A stretch of DNA of 64,000 bases from positions 62,001 through 126,000 of the forward strand of contig JACIWT010000008.1 of the NCBI GenBank assembly GCA_014360825.1, given 5' to 3'. The DNA is from Chloroflexota bacterium. Lineage in GTDB: Bacteria; Chloroflexota; Anaerolineae; UBA2200; JACIWT01. The position numbers and the translations under genes are program-made. The notes below the pieces were generated by a model. The model made no database searches. It saw only the letters and a program-made list of their open reading frames with translations, and was not told the DNA's origin. Positions 6,496-15,598 of this stretch are shown in pieces (the first letter of the stretch is position 1; the number at the start of each line of letters is the position of its first letter).

Positions 6496-9400
6496 ATGAA
6501 TCAGATGCCGCATCTCACAGCGCAGGCGCGATTGCGCCTGGGTGTAGTCGTGCTCGTCCTGATCGCCCTGGCGCTCAGCCTGTGGATCGTAGTTCTCCCC
6601 GCCCTTGGCCAGCCCGGCGACCCCACCGTCCGTGATCCGTTCACCACCGCCGGCGTAGAAGACCCGCCTTACACCGACCCGTTCGCGGTCTTCAACCCCC
6701 AGTTGTCTCAAGCACCCAAAAAGGATTCCATCACCTGGAACCCTATCTGGATGTACGAACTGGAGACCCCCGACGAGAACCGAGACCTTTACCACCACAT
6801 CTATCTCGGCGACCGCAACGGTTCGGAGAAGGTCTGGTTCCGCATGTGGTATGAGCCGGAGCACTGGGACAAGGACCTCAATGCCAACCGCGTCCTCGAC
6901 CGCGACAGCAGTTACCGGCCCACCAGCACCGACGAGTGGTATCCGGCCATCATGCAGGAGTTCACCTACATGATGATGGAGCCCAAGCGCCTGGCCGACA
7001 AGCCCGAGCCAGCCTGGGCCCAGATGGGCATCTCCAAATTCGTCTTCCCGGTGGGCGTACGCATGGCCGACCTGGGCAACACCAGCAGAGGCTACGGCCT
7101 CACCAGCCTGGACGCCAACTTCGATGGCACCCCAGAGATCGTGCACCTGGATAGCGAACTCAGCCTCTCGCAGGGGCCCTACATCAATCACTTCCGCATT
7201 GACTTCGACGGCGACGGCGTCATCCAGAAACTGGACCAAGATGGAACCCCGCTGAGCGGCGACGAGTTGCTGATCCTGCATCTGGACACGATCGAACTCC
7301 ACGTCGGCGACTCCCTCCAGTTCTTGGACTTCTACCTCGGCCTGGACAACGTGTCGAGCGATGGGGCCCGCCTAATCATTTATTACAATGGCAACATCGC
7401 CTTGGGCATGTCGGTGACCAAATTGGTCCCCGAGCGGCAATTCATCATTGCCAACCCTTCGACGGTCTTCGGGCCCTACAATAGCGACCAGATCGGCCAC
7501 GTCCGCGGGCCCTTCTTCGCCTACGTGGACACCGTGGACCCGACGGAAGCGCGTGCCCGCATCGTGGTGGGTCGCGCCCTCGGCGCCACCCACAGTGGCA
7601 TGGAAGACGCCCCCTATTCTCCGGACCTGCGCCCCGGCGACCCCTGGTGGCTCAAGCGCTTCTACGTGGATGGCCACGAATACAACGTAGTCGCCATCTA
7701 CGCCCGCAACTTCGCGGGTGAAACCGATTCGCGCTTCCAATTCATCACCATTCGCACGCCGCTTCCCAAAGGCCCGGATACTTACTTCATTGACCAGCAC
7801 TCGGTGTACCTGGAGGAATATAACACCAATGAGCAGTTGTCGGTGATGCCGCCGTATAACCACGAGCACTACATTTTGGGCGACGTGCAGGCCATCACCG
7901 AATTCACCTGCGGCACCGACCTGACCGCTGCCGAGAGCGCCGTCCACTATCTGGGACCACTCATCGGGCCGGTGGCACCTATCTTGCAGGACAACGTGAG
8001 CCTGCCCTATGTCACCAGGGATGGGCTGCGGACTTATAGCAGCCCTCTGGACACGCAGATGTACTACGTCCGCGAGGGTCCCAACGAGCAGTACATCGGC
8101 GAACTCAAGCAGAAGTATGGGGAAGACCGGAGCGACGGCAGCGAATTCTGGTACGTGGAGCAGTTCCATTCCCTGCCCTGGTATTACACAGAATTCGTCC
8201 TGCCCGACATCCCCGGCGTGAATGAACTATACTTGCTGACGGCGGCCTACACCGCCCCGCAGAGCGAGTATTTGCAATGGATGCAGGGCCGGCCCGCCGA
8301 TACCGGTCGCTACAACCTGCGCTGGGACGACACCGTGGATTGCTGGGTGCGCGATGAAGGAGTCTCTGCCATGCCTGGCAGCGGCTGGCAGCCGCGGGTG
8401 AAGTTCTGGTTCGACCCAGCACAAGGTGGCCCGAAATACAAGACCCTCGAAGGCGTGCGCCTGTACGGCTACGATGGCCGCTCGGCAGGCGATAGCACCG
8501 CCACCGACCGTCTGGCGCCTACCTACCCGGTGGAGGTCTATCCCTACACCGACCCGTGGGCTCCCTTCAACCCGCATCTCCCACAGGCTCCGCGCAAGGA
8601 CTCGCTCACCTTCGACCCGGCCTATATGAACGAGTTCGACCATACCGGCGAACCCATCCACGCCCTCTACGGGCGCATCCGCACCGAGAACGGCGATGCC
8701 CGGGAGAAAGTGTTCCTGCGGATGTGGTATGAGCCAGAGTACATGGATAAGATCCTCACGTCCAGCAGCGTTTACACTTTCCCCGCCCTCCTGCAAGAAT
8801 ATACGTACATGCTGCTGGATACGACCGATAAACCCACCCACGGCCAGCCCGGCCAGACTACCATGGTCTTCCCCATGGCCACGGGGTACCGGGAATTGCC
8901 GGGCCTCGTCGCTGGCGCACCGGACCCGGCCTGGCTGCCCAGCGCTGGCTGGGGCGTGACTTCCTTCGATTGCAATTTCGACGACATCAACGACATCGTC
9001 ACTGTGCATAGCGAGCGCTCACTGGAGAAGCGCACCCACATCGCCGCCGATTTCGATGGCGACGGTGGGGCCCTCGACCAGTTAGACCAGGATGGCGTCC
9101 CCCTGAGTGGCGACGAAATGGTCATCCTGGCCGTGGACGACGTAGAACTCGCCCGTGGTCAGAGTGCCCAGTTCTTAGACTACATGGTGTATCTGGACAA
9201 CGTTTCGGCGAGCGGGGCGGAGTTCCGCATCTGGCGCACAGGCGGTGGCACAGGCCCTTCGCTCCAGCCCTATCAGATCGGCTTCGTCACGCTGGCCGCA
9301 GGCGAGATGGCCATCGCCGGCCGCACCGACACGTGGTACAGGAAGATACCGGCCGGTGGTAACAACCTGGGCAGTATGGACGGCCCGTGGTTCGTCTGGG

Positions 9401-11346
9401 TGAGCGGCATCAATCCCACCACCAAGATGGCCTGGGTGATGGTGGGCCGCGCCCTGGGAGCCTCGCGCTCGGCCATGGATAACGGCGCTGGAGCCCACGA
9501 CCTGACCCCCGGTGATCCCTGGTATCTCAAGCGCTTCTTCGTGGACGGGCACGAGTACAACGTCACCGCCGTCCATGTGGTGCCTGCGGATTATGTTAAC
9601 CCAACCTGGGAACAATATGAGTTCAAGTACATCACTATCCGCACGCCCATCCCCAAGCAGGAATTCGTGAACTACCAGGATTCGCAGCGCCTGCAGGATT
9701 ACGGCATTGACGATTATCTGCCCTTCGTGCCGCCTTTCAACGCTTACCATACTGCTATGCAAGACATCCAGGCTATCACTGAGGCAGATTTCGCCAATCC
9801 CCTCTCCTATGACGCTGATTGTCACGGCTCCATCTATGCCCGGCCGGGGCTCTCCGTCCGTCTGACAGACGAAGATGTGGAACCGCAGTTCAGCGGCGAA
9901 CTCAAAGAGAAGTACTGGCGCATTGGTTCCACAGACCTATGGAGCACCGAGCAGTTCCGCATCATCCCGCAACACTACAGCACGCTGCTTCTGGCCGATG
10001 TACCCGGCATTACCGAGTACTACTTGCTCACCACCGACTGGTGGTCGGATCAGAGCCGCGTGCATTTCTACGGCTGCGACGCGATTACCATCACCCAGAA
10101 CGCCCTACACGGCCTGAACTCCAACATCCCGGCCACCAACACCGACCCGGCCGTGGGCGAAGATTACTTCACCGCCGACCCGGCCCATCCGCTGCGCCTG
10201 ACTTTGCTTTACGCACCGACGGACACCATTGACCCTTACATCAACGTAGTGAGTGCTCGGAACACGTTGCGCGTTTACGGTGAGACGGATTACAGCGCCG
10301 CGCCTGCCGCAGCGCCGACGCCCACACCGACGCGCACTCCGACCCGGACGCCCACGCCTACCGCCACGCCCTCTGGCACCGGCGGCATCTCCGGCGTGGT
10401 GCTGCTCTTCGGGCGGACGAACCACTCCGGCACCACCGTAACCGCCAGTGGGCCCGTCGTGGCCACGACCACCACCGGAGCCAGTGGCAGTTTCAGTTTC
10501 GGTGGCTTGCCCGCCGGGACATACACCGTCCGCGCCTCCAAGCAGAACTACATCTACGCGGAGAAGACCGGTGTGGTCGTATCCGCCGGCGTGAACACCG
10601 ACATCGGCACTGCTCAACTGCCCGCCGGCGACCTGAATGACGACTGCAGAGTGAACATCATTGACCTGGTGATCATCGCCACGGATCCCGGCTGGAGCGA
10701 CCCAAGCCCCTGCCGCATCCCCATCAACCCACGGGCGGACGTGAACGGCGACGGCTGCCTGAACGTGATGGACCTGGTATGCGCCGGCCGCAACTACGAC
10801 GCCACCTGCCCTGCGCCGTGGGCTATGGTCCCAAGCGTGATGACTATGGCGGCAAGTCCGGAGCCGGCCCGCGTCTTCCTGGATCCGGCATGGACGCGGG
10901 TGGAAATGGGCGAGTTCATCACCATCAACGTGAAGATCGAGAACGCGTCGAACCTGTACGGCACGGAGTTCGAGATCGCCTTTGAGCCCACCGTGTTGCA
11001 GGTGGTAGATAGCGATGCCGCGGTGGAGGGCGTACAAATCACCCCCGGCCCATTCGTGGATCTGGGTCCCGACCAGAGCTACATCGGTCCGAACAATGCG
11101 GATAACGCTGCCGGGCGGATCCTGTTTGTAGCCACCCGCAGTGGCTCAGCGGAACCCGGGCAGGGCGACGGCACTTTAGCCAGCATCACGTTCTGGGTTG
11201 TGAACGAAGGCTCATCGGCTCTTACCTTCAAGCGTCTGGCACTCAGCGATGCTGAGGGCGGCGCTCTGGATGCTACCGCCTCTGGCGGGACCGTTTCGGC
11301 TTTCGCTGAGGCTTGGATCTACATGCCCATCGTCCACAAAAAGTAG
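6496..11346 (+). CDS. Giant secreted protein: two repeated modules, Cna-like domain, dockerin and cohesin
   Basis: 1616 residues. An N-terminal signal anchor (about residues 15-38) is followed by two homologous modules of about 600 residues. Module 1 starts near residue 55 (YTDPFAVFNPQLSQAPKKDS) and module 2 near 680 (YTDPWAPFNPHLPQAPRKDS). Each carries an acidic, calcium-site-like stretch such as DFDGDG and LDQDG. After a Thr/Pro linker (about 1273-1295) come a carboxypeptidase-regulatory-like beta domain (about 1297-1373), a type I dockerin with two DxNxDxxxNxxDL repeats (about 1376-1432), and a cohesin-like domain (about 1458-1605, with NLYGTEFEIAFEPTVLQVVD). The chain ends in IYMPIVHKK. 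The function of the large modules is unknown. Probably extracellular and part of a self-assembling surface complex. Confidence 0.8.
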   Translation: MNQMPHLTAQARLRLGVVVLVLIALALSLWIVVLPALGQPGDPTVRDPFTTAGVEDPPYTDPFAVFNPQLSQAPKKDSITWNPIWMYELETPDENRDLYHHIYLGDRNGSEKVWFRMWYEPEHWDKDLNANRVLDRDSSYRPTSTDEWYPAIMQEFTYMMMEPKRLADKPEPAWAQMGISKFVFPVGVRMADLGNTSRGYGLTSLDANFDGTPEIVHLDSELSLSQGPYINHFRIDFDGDGVIQKLDQDGTPLSGDELLILHLDTIELHVGDSLQFLDFYLGLDNVSSDGARLIIYYNGNIALGMSVTKLVPERQFIIANPSTVFGPYNSDQIGHVRGPFFAYVDTVDPTEARARIVVGRALGATHSGMEDAPYSPDLRPGDPWWLKRFYVDGHEYNVVAIYARNFAGETDSRFQFITIRTPLPKGPDTYFIDQHSVYLEEYNTNEQLSVMPPYNHEHYILGDVQAITEFTCGTDLTAAESAVHYLGPLIGPVAPILQDNVSLPYVTRDGLRTYSSPLDTQMYYVREGPNEQYIGELKQKYGEDRSDGSEFWYVEQFHSLPWYYTEFVLPDIPGVNELYLLTAAYTAPQSEYLQWMQGRPADTGRYNLRWDDTVDCWVRDEGVSAMPGSGWQPRVKFWFDPAQGGPKYKTLEGVRLYGYDGRSAGDSTATDRLAPTYPVEVYPYTDPWAPFNPHLPQAPRKDSLTFDPAYMNEFDHTGEPIHALYGRIRTENGDAREKVFLRMWYEPEYMDKILTSSSVYTFPALLQEYTYMLLDTTDKPTHGQPGQTTMVFPMATGYRELPGLVAGAPDPAWLPSAGWGVTSFDCNFDDINDIVTVHSERSLEKRTHIAADFDGDGGALDQLDQDGVPLSGDEMVILAVDDVELARGQSAQFLDYMVYLDNVSASGAEFRIWRTGGGTGPSLQPYQIGFVTLAAGEMAIAGRTDTWYRKIPAGGNNLGSMDGPWFVWVSGINPTTKMAWVMVGRALGASRSAMDNGAGAHDLTPGDPWYLKRFFVDGHEYNVTAVHVVPADYVNPTWEQYEFKYITIRTPIPKQEFVNYQDSQRLQDYGIDDYLPFVPPFNAYHTAMQDIQAITEADFANPLSYDADCHGSIYARPGLSVRLTDEDVEPQFSGELKEKYWRIGSTDLWSTEQFRIIPQHYSTLLLADVPGITEYYLLTTDWWSDQSRVHFYGCDAITITQNALHGLNSNIPATNTDPAVGEDYFTADPAHPLRLTLLYAPTDTIDPYINVVSARNTLRVYGETDYSAAPAAAPTPTPTRTPTRTPTPTATPSGTGGISGVVLLFGRTNHSGTTVTASGPVVATTTTGASGSFSFGGLPAGTYTVRASKQNYIYAEKTGVVVSAGVNTDIGTAQLPAGDLNDDCRVNIIDLVIIATDPGWSDPSPCRIPINPRADVNGDGCLNVMDLVCAGRNYDATCPAPWAMVPSVMTMAASPEPARVFLDPAWTRVEMGEFITINVKIENASNLYGTEFEIAFEPTVLQVVDSDAAVEGVQITPGPFVDLGPDQSYIGPNNADNAAGRILFVATRSGSAEPGQGDGTLASITFWVVNEGSSALTFKRLALSDAEGGALDATASGGTVSAFAEAWIYMPIVHKK

Positions 11347-11378
11347 TCAACAACGAAGCAAGCAAGGAGGTACAAACG

Positions 11379-12470
11379 ATGTGGAACAAAGTACGCGGAC
11401 TTAGAGCCCTGCTGGCGACCCTAATGGCACTCAGTTTCATACTGGTTGCCGCGCCGCCAGCCCTGGCCCAGGGGACAACGGTGATCGTGTACCCGGCATC
11501 ACAGTCCATTGCTGTGGGAGGAACAGCGGTAGTGGAGATCCGGGTGCAGAACGTCACCAACCTGTATGGGGTGGATTTGCGCCTCTCTTTTGACAAGACC
11601 AAACTCGAGGTGCAAGACGCCAACCCGACGGCGCCCGGTATCCAGGTGGCCCCCGGCGCGTTCCTGGATCCCTTCCAGGGGTTCCTGCAGAACAACACCG
11701 CCGATAACACCGCCGGGACCGTGCAGTACGTGTACACCCTGGTGGGTTCGACGGCTCCGGCGGCGACTGGGACAGGCACGCTCATCTCCATCCAGTTCAA
11801 GGGCATCGCGGCGGGGACAGGTAACATCTCCTTCACCGCCACGACCCTGGTGGACTCGAGCGCTGCACCCATCACCCATACCACGACCGGCGGCTCCATC
11901 ACGGTGGTGAGCGGGCCAACCCCAACTCCCACGTCCACCCCCGCGGCCACACCCACGGTCGGGCCTACACCAGCGTGGCCACCAGGTGTGGGGGGCTTCA
12001 CGTACATCGTGCAGTGGGGTGACACTCTGTCCTCGATTAGCCGCAGGTTCGGTGTGCCCATCAGTGTGCTCATCTCGGCCAACGGCATCGTGAACCCGAA
12101 CTATATCCGGGCGGGCCAAGCTCTGTGGATTCCGGCAGCGCCGCCACCCTCGTGGCCCGGGCCCGTCACCCATGTGGTCCAGCCAGGCGAGAACCTGTTC
12201 CGCATCGCCCTGCGCTACGGCACCACAGTGCAGGCTATCCAGGCGGCCAATGGCATCCTGAACCCGAACTACATCCGGGCCGGCCAGGTACTGGTGATCC
12301 CGAGTGGGCCACCGCTGCCGCCGTGCCGCGTGTGGCACACCGTGCAGCCGGGCCAGACGTTGTGGGGTATCGCGGCGATGTACCAGGTCTTACCGTGGTA
12401 CATCATCACGCTCAACAACCTGGTGAACCCGAACCTGATCTACGTCGGACAGGTGCTCTGCATACCGTGA
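11379..12470 (+). CDS. Cohesin-LysM protein (putative cell-wall-anchored scaffold)
   Basis: 363 residues. A signal peptide ends about residue 31 (PPALAQ). A cohesin-like domain follows (about 32-175, with NVTNLYGVDLRLSFDKTKLEV), then a Pro/Thr linker, then three LysM domains (about 206-250, 262-304, 316-362), each with the pattern VxxGxxLxxIxxxxG...NPNxIxxGQxLxIP. LysM domains bind peptidoglycan or other N-acetylglucosamine polymers; cohesins bind dockerins. The gene follows the dockerin gene by 32 bases with its own AAGGAGG site, so both are probably in one transcript. The start at 11379 is preferred over an upstream in-frame start because of the SD and the signal peptide. Confidence 0.87.
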   Translation: MWNKVRGLRALLATLMALSFILVAAPPALAQGTTVIVYPASQSIAVGGTAVVEIRVQNVTNLYGVDLRLSFDKTKLEVQDANPTAPGIQVAPGAFLDPFQGFLQNNTADNTAGTVQYVYTLVGSTAPAATGTGTLISIQFKGIAAGTGNISFTATTLVDSSAAPITHTTTGGSITVVSGPTPTPTSTPAATPTVGPTPAWPPGVGGFTYIVQWGDTLSSISRRFGVPISVLISANGIVNPNYIRAGQALWIPAAPPPSWPGPVTHVVQPGENLFRIALRYGTTVQAIQAANGILNPNYIRAGQVLVIPSGPPLPPCRVWHTVQPGQTLWGIAAMYQVLPWYIITLNNLVNPNLIYVGQVLCIP

Positions 12471-12476
12471 GCCCTT

Positions 12477-12515
12477 CTCAGAAACCCGTTTTCTCGAAGA
12501 AAACGGGTTTCTGAG
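12477..12515 (+). terminator. Perfect 18-bp stem hairpin after the cohesin-LysM gene
   Basis: CTCAGAAACCCGTTTTCT (12477-12494), loop CGA, then the exact complement (12498-12515), six bases after the stop codon. There is no U-tract behind it, so it could be a terminator, an RNA 3' stabiliser or a dispersed repeat. Confidence 0.6.
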
Positions 12516-12644
12516 GCGCTTCACTTTCTGTTAGTCCGCTCCGTTGTAGCCTGCCTGAGAGCAGGCAGTCCCATTGGGCCTACTGTATCTGATAGCCAGG
12601 TCGAGCATGATCGTTGGCATTGGCAAGAGAAAAATAAGTTTGTG

Positions 12645-12689
12645 TAGCGCCAGTGGCTGAAGGCATAATATAAACAGCGGCTGGCGCTA
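12645..12689. repeat. Inverted repeat with 15-bp arms around an AT-rich loop
   Basis: TAGCGCCAGTGGCTG (12645-12659) and CAGCGGCTGGCGCTA (12675-12689) pair with two mismatched positions; the loop holds CATAATATAAA and TTTTAT follows. Either a terminator-like structure or a promoter embedded in a palindrome. Confidence 0.45.
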
Positions 12690-12707
12690 TTTTATGGCCA
12701 TGACAAG

Positions 12708-12964
12708 CCGTCGGTTGGAAACCGACGGCAACGAATGGGAAACCCGCCCAGCGGGTTTGACAATGCGAGCCGTCGAATTCTATTCGACGGCGAGGGATGC
12801 CTATGCGACGGCAGGCTGGAGATTTCGGCGACTGGCCGGAGATTTCGGCAATGTGCCATCAATCTGCCGTCGGTTGGAAACCGACGGCAACGAATGGGAA
12901 ACCCGCGGGGCGGGTTTGATGATATGAGCCGTCGCACACGGGCGATTCCATTCGACGGCGAGGG
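12708..12964. repeat. Two copies of a composite ~90-bp palindromic element
   Basis: Copies at 12708-12796 and 12867-12964. Each strings together three small hairpins: CCGTCGGTTGG with CCGACGG, AACCCGC with GCGGGTT, and CCGTCG... with ...CGACGG, ending GCGAGGG. Between the copies GGAGATTTCGGC occurs twice. The region 12516-13002 shows no gene; frames over it follow the repeats. Confidence 0.7.
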
Positions 12965-13002
12965 CTTGTCATTACCAAAATTGCAACAGAAGGGAGATGC
13001 CC

Positions 13003-13413
13003 ATGGACTGGTTCAGAAAGCGCTCTGCGAGCAGCAAGAAGGACCCGCTGAGAGACGAGATTGAGCAAACCATACGAGTGTATTTGGAAGCCGTGCGTTA
13101 TTTGTCGCTGTGTGGCCCCTTCAACGAAACGAAATTCGATCAAGTAGATCGCATCTTATCGCGAGCGCCCAAGGGAGCACTGGACCCAGCCAAAAAGGCA
13201 CAGATCAAAGAGTCCGTGCGCTACATACTCCCAGAAGGTGGACTCGGTCCATGGGATCAGGTGGGCGTGATGATGTACCGATCCCTCATGGAGGCGGTCA
13301 CCATGTTCATGGATTTACTGTGGAAACTCCGGCCGGATGATCGCACCAAGGAATTCACCCGTTGGGCACGCGACGATTTGGTGGAAATCAAAGGATTGAT
13401 GGAGGCAAAATAG
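13003..13413 (+). CDS. Hypothetical protein
   Basis: 136 residues, soluble, predicted mostly helical, beginning MDWFRKRSASSKKDPLRDEI. No motif that I recognise. ATG 13003 is preferred over ATG 12997 because AAGGGAG sits eight bases before the former and is too close to the latter. It stands alone between the palindromic repeats and the alcohol dehydrogenase gene, 56 bases upstream of the latter. Confidence 0.55.
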   Translation: MDWFRKRSASSKKDPLRDEIEQTIRVYLEAVRYLSLCGPFNETKFDQVDRILSRAPKGALDPAKKAQIKESVRYILPEGGLGPWDQVGVMMYRSLMEAVTMFMDLLWKLRPDDRTKEFTRWARDDLVEIKGLMEAK

Positions 13414-13469
13414 TAAAGCCGAGAACGCCAAGTCTATGAATTTCTCCGCGGCGCAAACGAGGGATTTGA

Positions 13470-14498
13470 ATGAAAGCGATGGTACTGAACAGGCTCTGTC
13501 GCCTGGAGGAGAACGAGACCCCACTGGAACTCACCACCCTGCCCGACCCGATCCCCGGGGAGAAGGAAATCCTGGTGAAAGTGTCCGCCTGTGGGGTTTG
13601 CCACACCGAACTGGACGAAATCGAGGGGCGAACACCGCCACCCATTCTGCCCATTGTCCTGGGTCACCAGGTGGTGGGGAGAGTCGAAGATCTCGGTCCC
13701 AAAGCGAGCATCTTCCGGGTCGGGGATCGGGTTGGAATCGCCTGGATTTATTCTGCGTGCGGGAAATGCAAGTTCTGCCTGGCAGGGAACGAGAACCTGT
13801 GCCCCGAGTTCAAGGCTACGGGCCGAGACGCAAACGGCGGATACGCCCAGTATATGACCGTGCCCGAGGATTTCGCCTATCCCATTCCCGATGTCTTTTC
13901 GGACGCGGAAGCAGCGCCCCTTCTGTGCGCTGGGGCGATCGGCTACCGATCCCTGAGATTATGCGATCTCAAGGATGGGGGGAACCTGGGCCTCACCGGA
14001 TTTGGGGCTTCGGCGCACTTGGTGCTGAAGATGGTGAGACACCGCTATCCGAACGCCAGGGTCTTCGTGTTCGCCAGGAGCGAAGGGGAAAGGGCGTTTG
14101 CCAGGGAATTAGGCGCCGTCTGGGCCGGGGATGTGGGAGAGGAATGCCCGGTGAAATTGGATTGCATCATGGATACCACGCCGGTCTGGAAACCAGTGGT
14201 GGAGGCGCTAGCGAATCTCGAGCCTGGCGGAAGGCTGGTCATTAACGCCATCCGCAAGGAAGAAGCAGACAAAGACCATCTTCTCCGCGTAGATTATCCC
14301 TCCCATCTGTGGATGGAGAAGGAGATCAAGAGCGTCGCCAATGTCACCAGGAGGGATGTGAGCGAATTCCTGGCCCTGGCAGCAGAAGTGCCCATCCGAC
14401 CCGAGGTGCAGGAATACGCATTGGAAGAGGCGAATAAGGCCTTGCTGGAACTGAAAAGGCGGAAGATCCGGGGAGCGAAGGTTTTGAGGATAGATTGA
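13470..14498 (+). CDS. Zinc-dependent alcohol dehydrogenase family protein
   Basis: 342 residues of the medium-chain dehydrogenase/reductase superfamily. The catalytic zinc ligand motif is ACGVCHTELDEIEG (Cys about residue 38), the second ligand is in LGHQVVG, and the structural zinc loop is CGKCKFCLAGNENLC (about residues 96-110). The Rossmann part reads GLTGFGASAH rather than GAGxxG, as in the bacterial AdhA-like group that often oxidises or reduces short-chain alcohols and aldehydes with NAD(P). The substrate cannot be specified. An acceptable SD (GAGGGA) precedes the ATG. Confidence 0.85.
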   Translation: MKAMVLNRLCRLEENETPLELTTLPDPIPGEKEILVKVSACGVCHTELDEIEGRTPPPILPIVLGHQVVGRVEDLGPKASIFRVGDRVGIAWIYSACGKCKFCLAGNENLCPEFKATGRDANGGYAQYMTVPEDFAYPIPDVFSDAEAAPLLCAGAIGYRSLRLCDLKDGGNLGLTGFGASAHLVLKMVRHRYPNARVFVFARSEGERAFARELGAVWAGDVGEECPVKLDCIMDTTPVWKPVVEALANLEPGGRLVINAIRKEEADKDHLLRVDYPSHLWMEKEIKSVANVTRRDVSEFLALAAEVPIRPEVQEYALEEANKALLELKRRKIRGAKVLRID

Positions 14499-14595
14499 GC
14501 AGAGAGATGGTGGTGACTGGGAGATACTCCATTTGACAGCGGCGAGGTTCGAGATATTATTAATAACCAAGAATCTTTCAAGGAGAGGGGAAGCG

Positions 14596-15291
14596 ATGGA
14601 AACGAAAGCCCTTGAGAAGAGAACACCGTTGCTGGATATATTCACCGCCATCGCGGTGCTTGGCTCCCTTTGGGGTGTATCCGAGGTGGTTCTGGGAGGC
14701 GCGATGGCATCAGCGAACTTCCCGTACCGAGCCGCCATCCTGACCGGGATCGGGATGGGCATCCTGGGCATCGCCACCGGTGCTTTCAGGCGGCCCATGA
14801 TGCTGGCGGGGGTGGCATTGGTGGCCATCCTGTGCAAGCAACTGGTAGTCCCCATCCTCCACGTCTCGGTCTTGTGCAAGGCAAACTCCTGCCTGGCCGT
14901 GATGCTGGAGGGACTTGCTCTGGCCGGAGTCGTGTCCTTTGCCGGACGCAAACTGGAGAGGGGCCATCTGGCCCGTGTAGCGAGTGGTGCGTCGGCGGCG
15001 CTGTTGGCGGCGGCGGCTTTCTACTTTGCTGGCATGCGGCTCGCGCCATGCCAGTACCTTCTATCCTTCAATCGCCCCGGGGGTTTCGTGGCCTTCTTAG
15101 CGGCGGAGGGTTTGCCGTGGGCAGTTTTCTCCGCACTCCTCTTCCCCGCAGGCTACTGGGTGGGAGCGCGACTCCGCGACGCTGTTCTCGCTCCGGGGAC
15201 GAGGAGGCCCTCGCTTTATTACATTGCCTCGGCGGCACTGGTGGTTGGTTCCTGGATAGCGAGCGCCGTTGCCATCGCTGCCGGGCTTTAA
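14596..15291 (+). CDS. Integral membrane protein of unknown function
   Basis: 231 residues with about six hydrophobic helices and short loops; SSLYY-type soluble domains are absent. It contains Cys-rich stretches within or near the membrane (VLCKANSCLAVML and MRLAPCQYLL), which could matter for metal or small-molecule binding. The layout resembles substrate-binding (S) components of ECF transporters, but I find no clear motif and do not assign it. AAGGAGAGGGG before ATG 14596 decides the start; an upstream in-frame start lacks one. Confidence 0.6.
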   Translation: METKALEKRTPLLDIFTAIAVLGSLWGVSEVVLGGAMASANFPYRAAILTGIGMGILGIATGAFRRPMMLAGVALVAILCKQLVVPILHVSVLCKANSCLAVMLEGLALAGVVSFAGRKLERGHLARVASGASAALLAAAAFYFAGMRLAPCQYLLSFNRPGGFVAFLAAEGLPWAVFSALLFPAGYWVGARLRDAVLAPGTRRPSLYYIASAALVVGSWIASAVAIAAGL

Positions 15292-15320
15292 GTTCGAGGG
15301 TAGTAGGAAAGACCGACCGT

Positions 15321-15596
15321 ATGTCATGCCCAGACCCGCGAAACTATGTGCTCACCAATCACGCTCGCTGGGAAATGGAGCGACGGGGCATCACAGAAGA
15401 CGAGGTGGATGGGGTTCTGACTACACCAGAACAGTGGTGGGAGATACGTTCTGGGCGTCGTGTTTATCAATCCAGGCTAACCTTTGGTGAACCGCCTAAG
15501 GTGTACTTGGTGCGTGTGTTTGTGGATGTACACCATGAGCCATTTGAGGTGGTTACTGTCTATCGCACCAGCAAGGTAGAGAAATATTGGAGATAG
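15321..15596 (+). CDS. DUF4258 domain-containing protein
   Basis: 91 residues: an N-terminal LTNHARWEMERRGITEDEV segment, then a beta-rich part ending VTVYRTSKVEKYW. This is the DUF4258 pattern, a small fold related to RelE/BrnT-like mRNA-cleaving toxins. It is followed after two bases by a DUF2283 gene. The two families are repeatedly found adjacent and are suspected toxin-antitoxin pairs. The pairing is seen here; toxicity is inferred. Confidence 0.75.
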   Translation: MSCPDPRNYVLTNHARWEMERRGITEDEVDGVLTTPEQWWEIRSGRRVYQSRLTFGEPPKVYLVRVFVDVHHEPFEVVTVYRTSKVEKYWR

Positions 15597-15598
15597 AA

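Noticed and set aside
6388-7302. A 304-codon minus-strand frame at the start of the giant protein gene
   Set aside because: Valine/Gly-rich shadow reaching back over the promoter; no motif and no SD.
10105-11037. A 310-codon minus-strand frame inside the cohesin/dockerin gene
   Set aside because: High GC third-position shadow of the clear plus-strand domains (dockerin, cohesin).
12477-12515. A standard rho-independent terminator after the cohesin-LysM gene
   Set aside because: Kept only as a hairpin of probable termination role because no U-tract follows the perfect stem.
12692-12937. Short frames on both strands at the composite repeats
   Set aside because: They translate the hairpin repeats themselves (RLETDGNEWETR-type repeats) and have no ribosome site.
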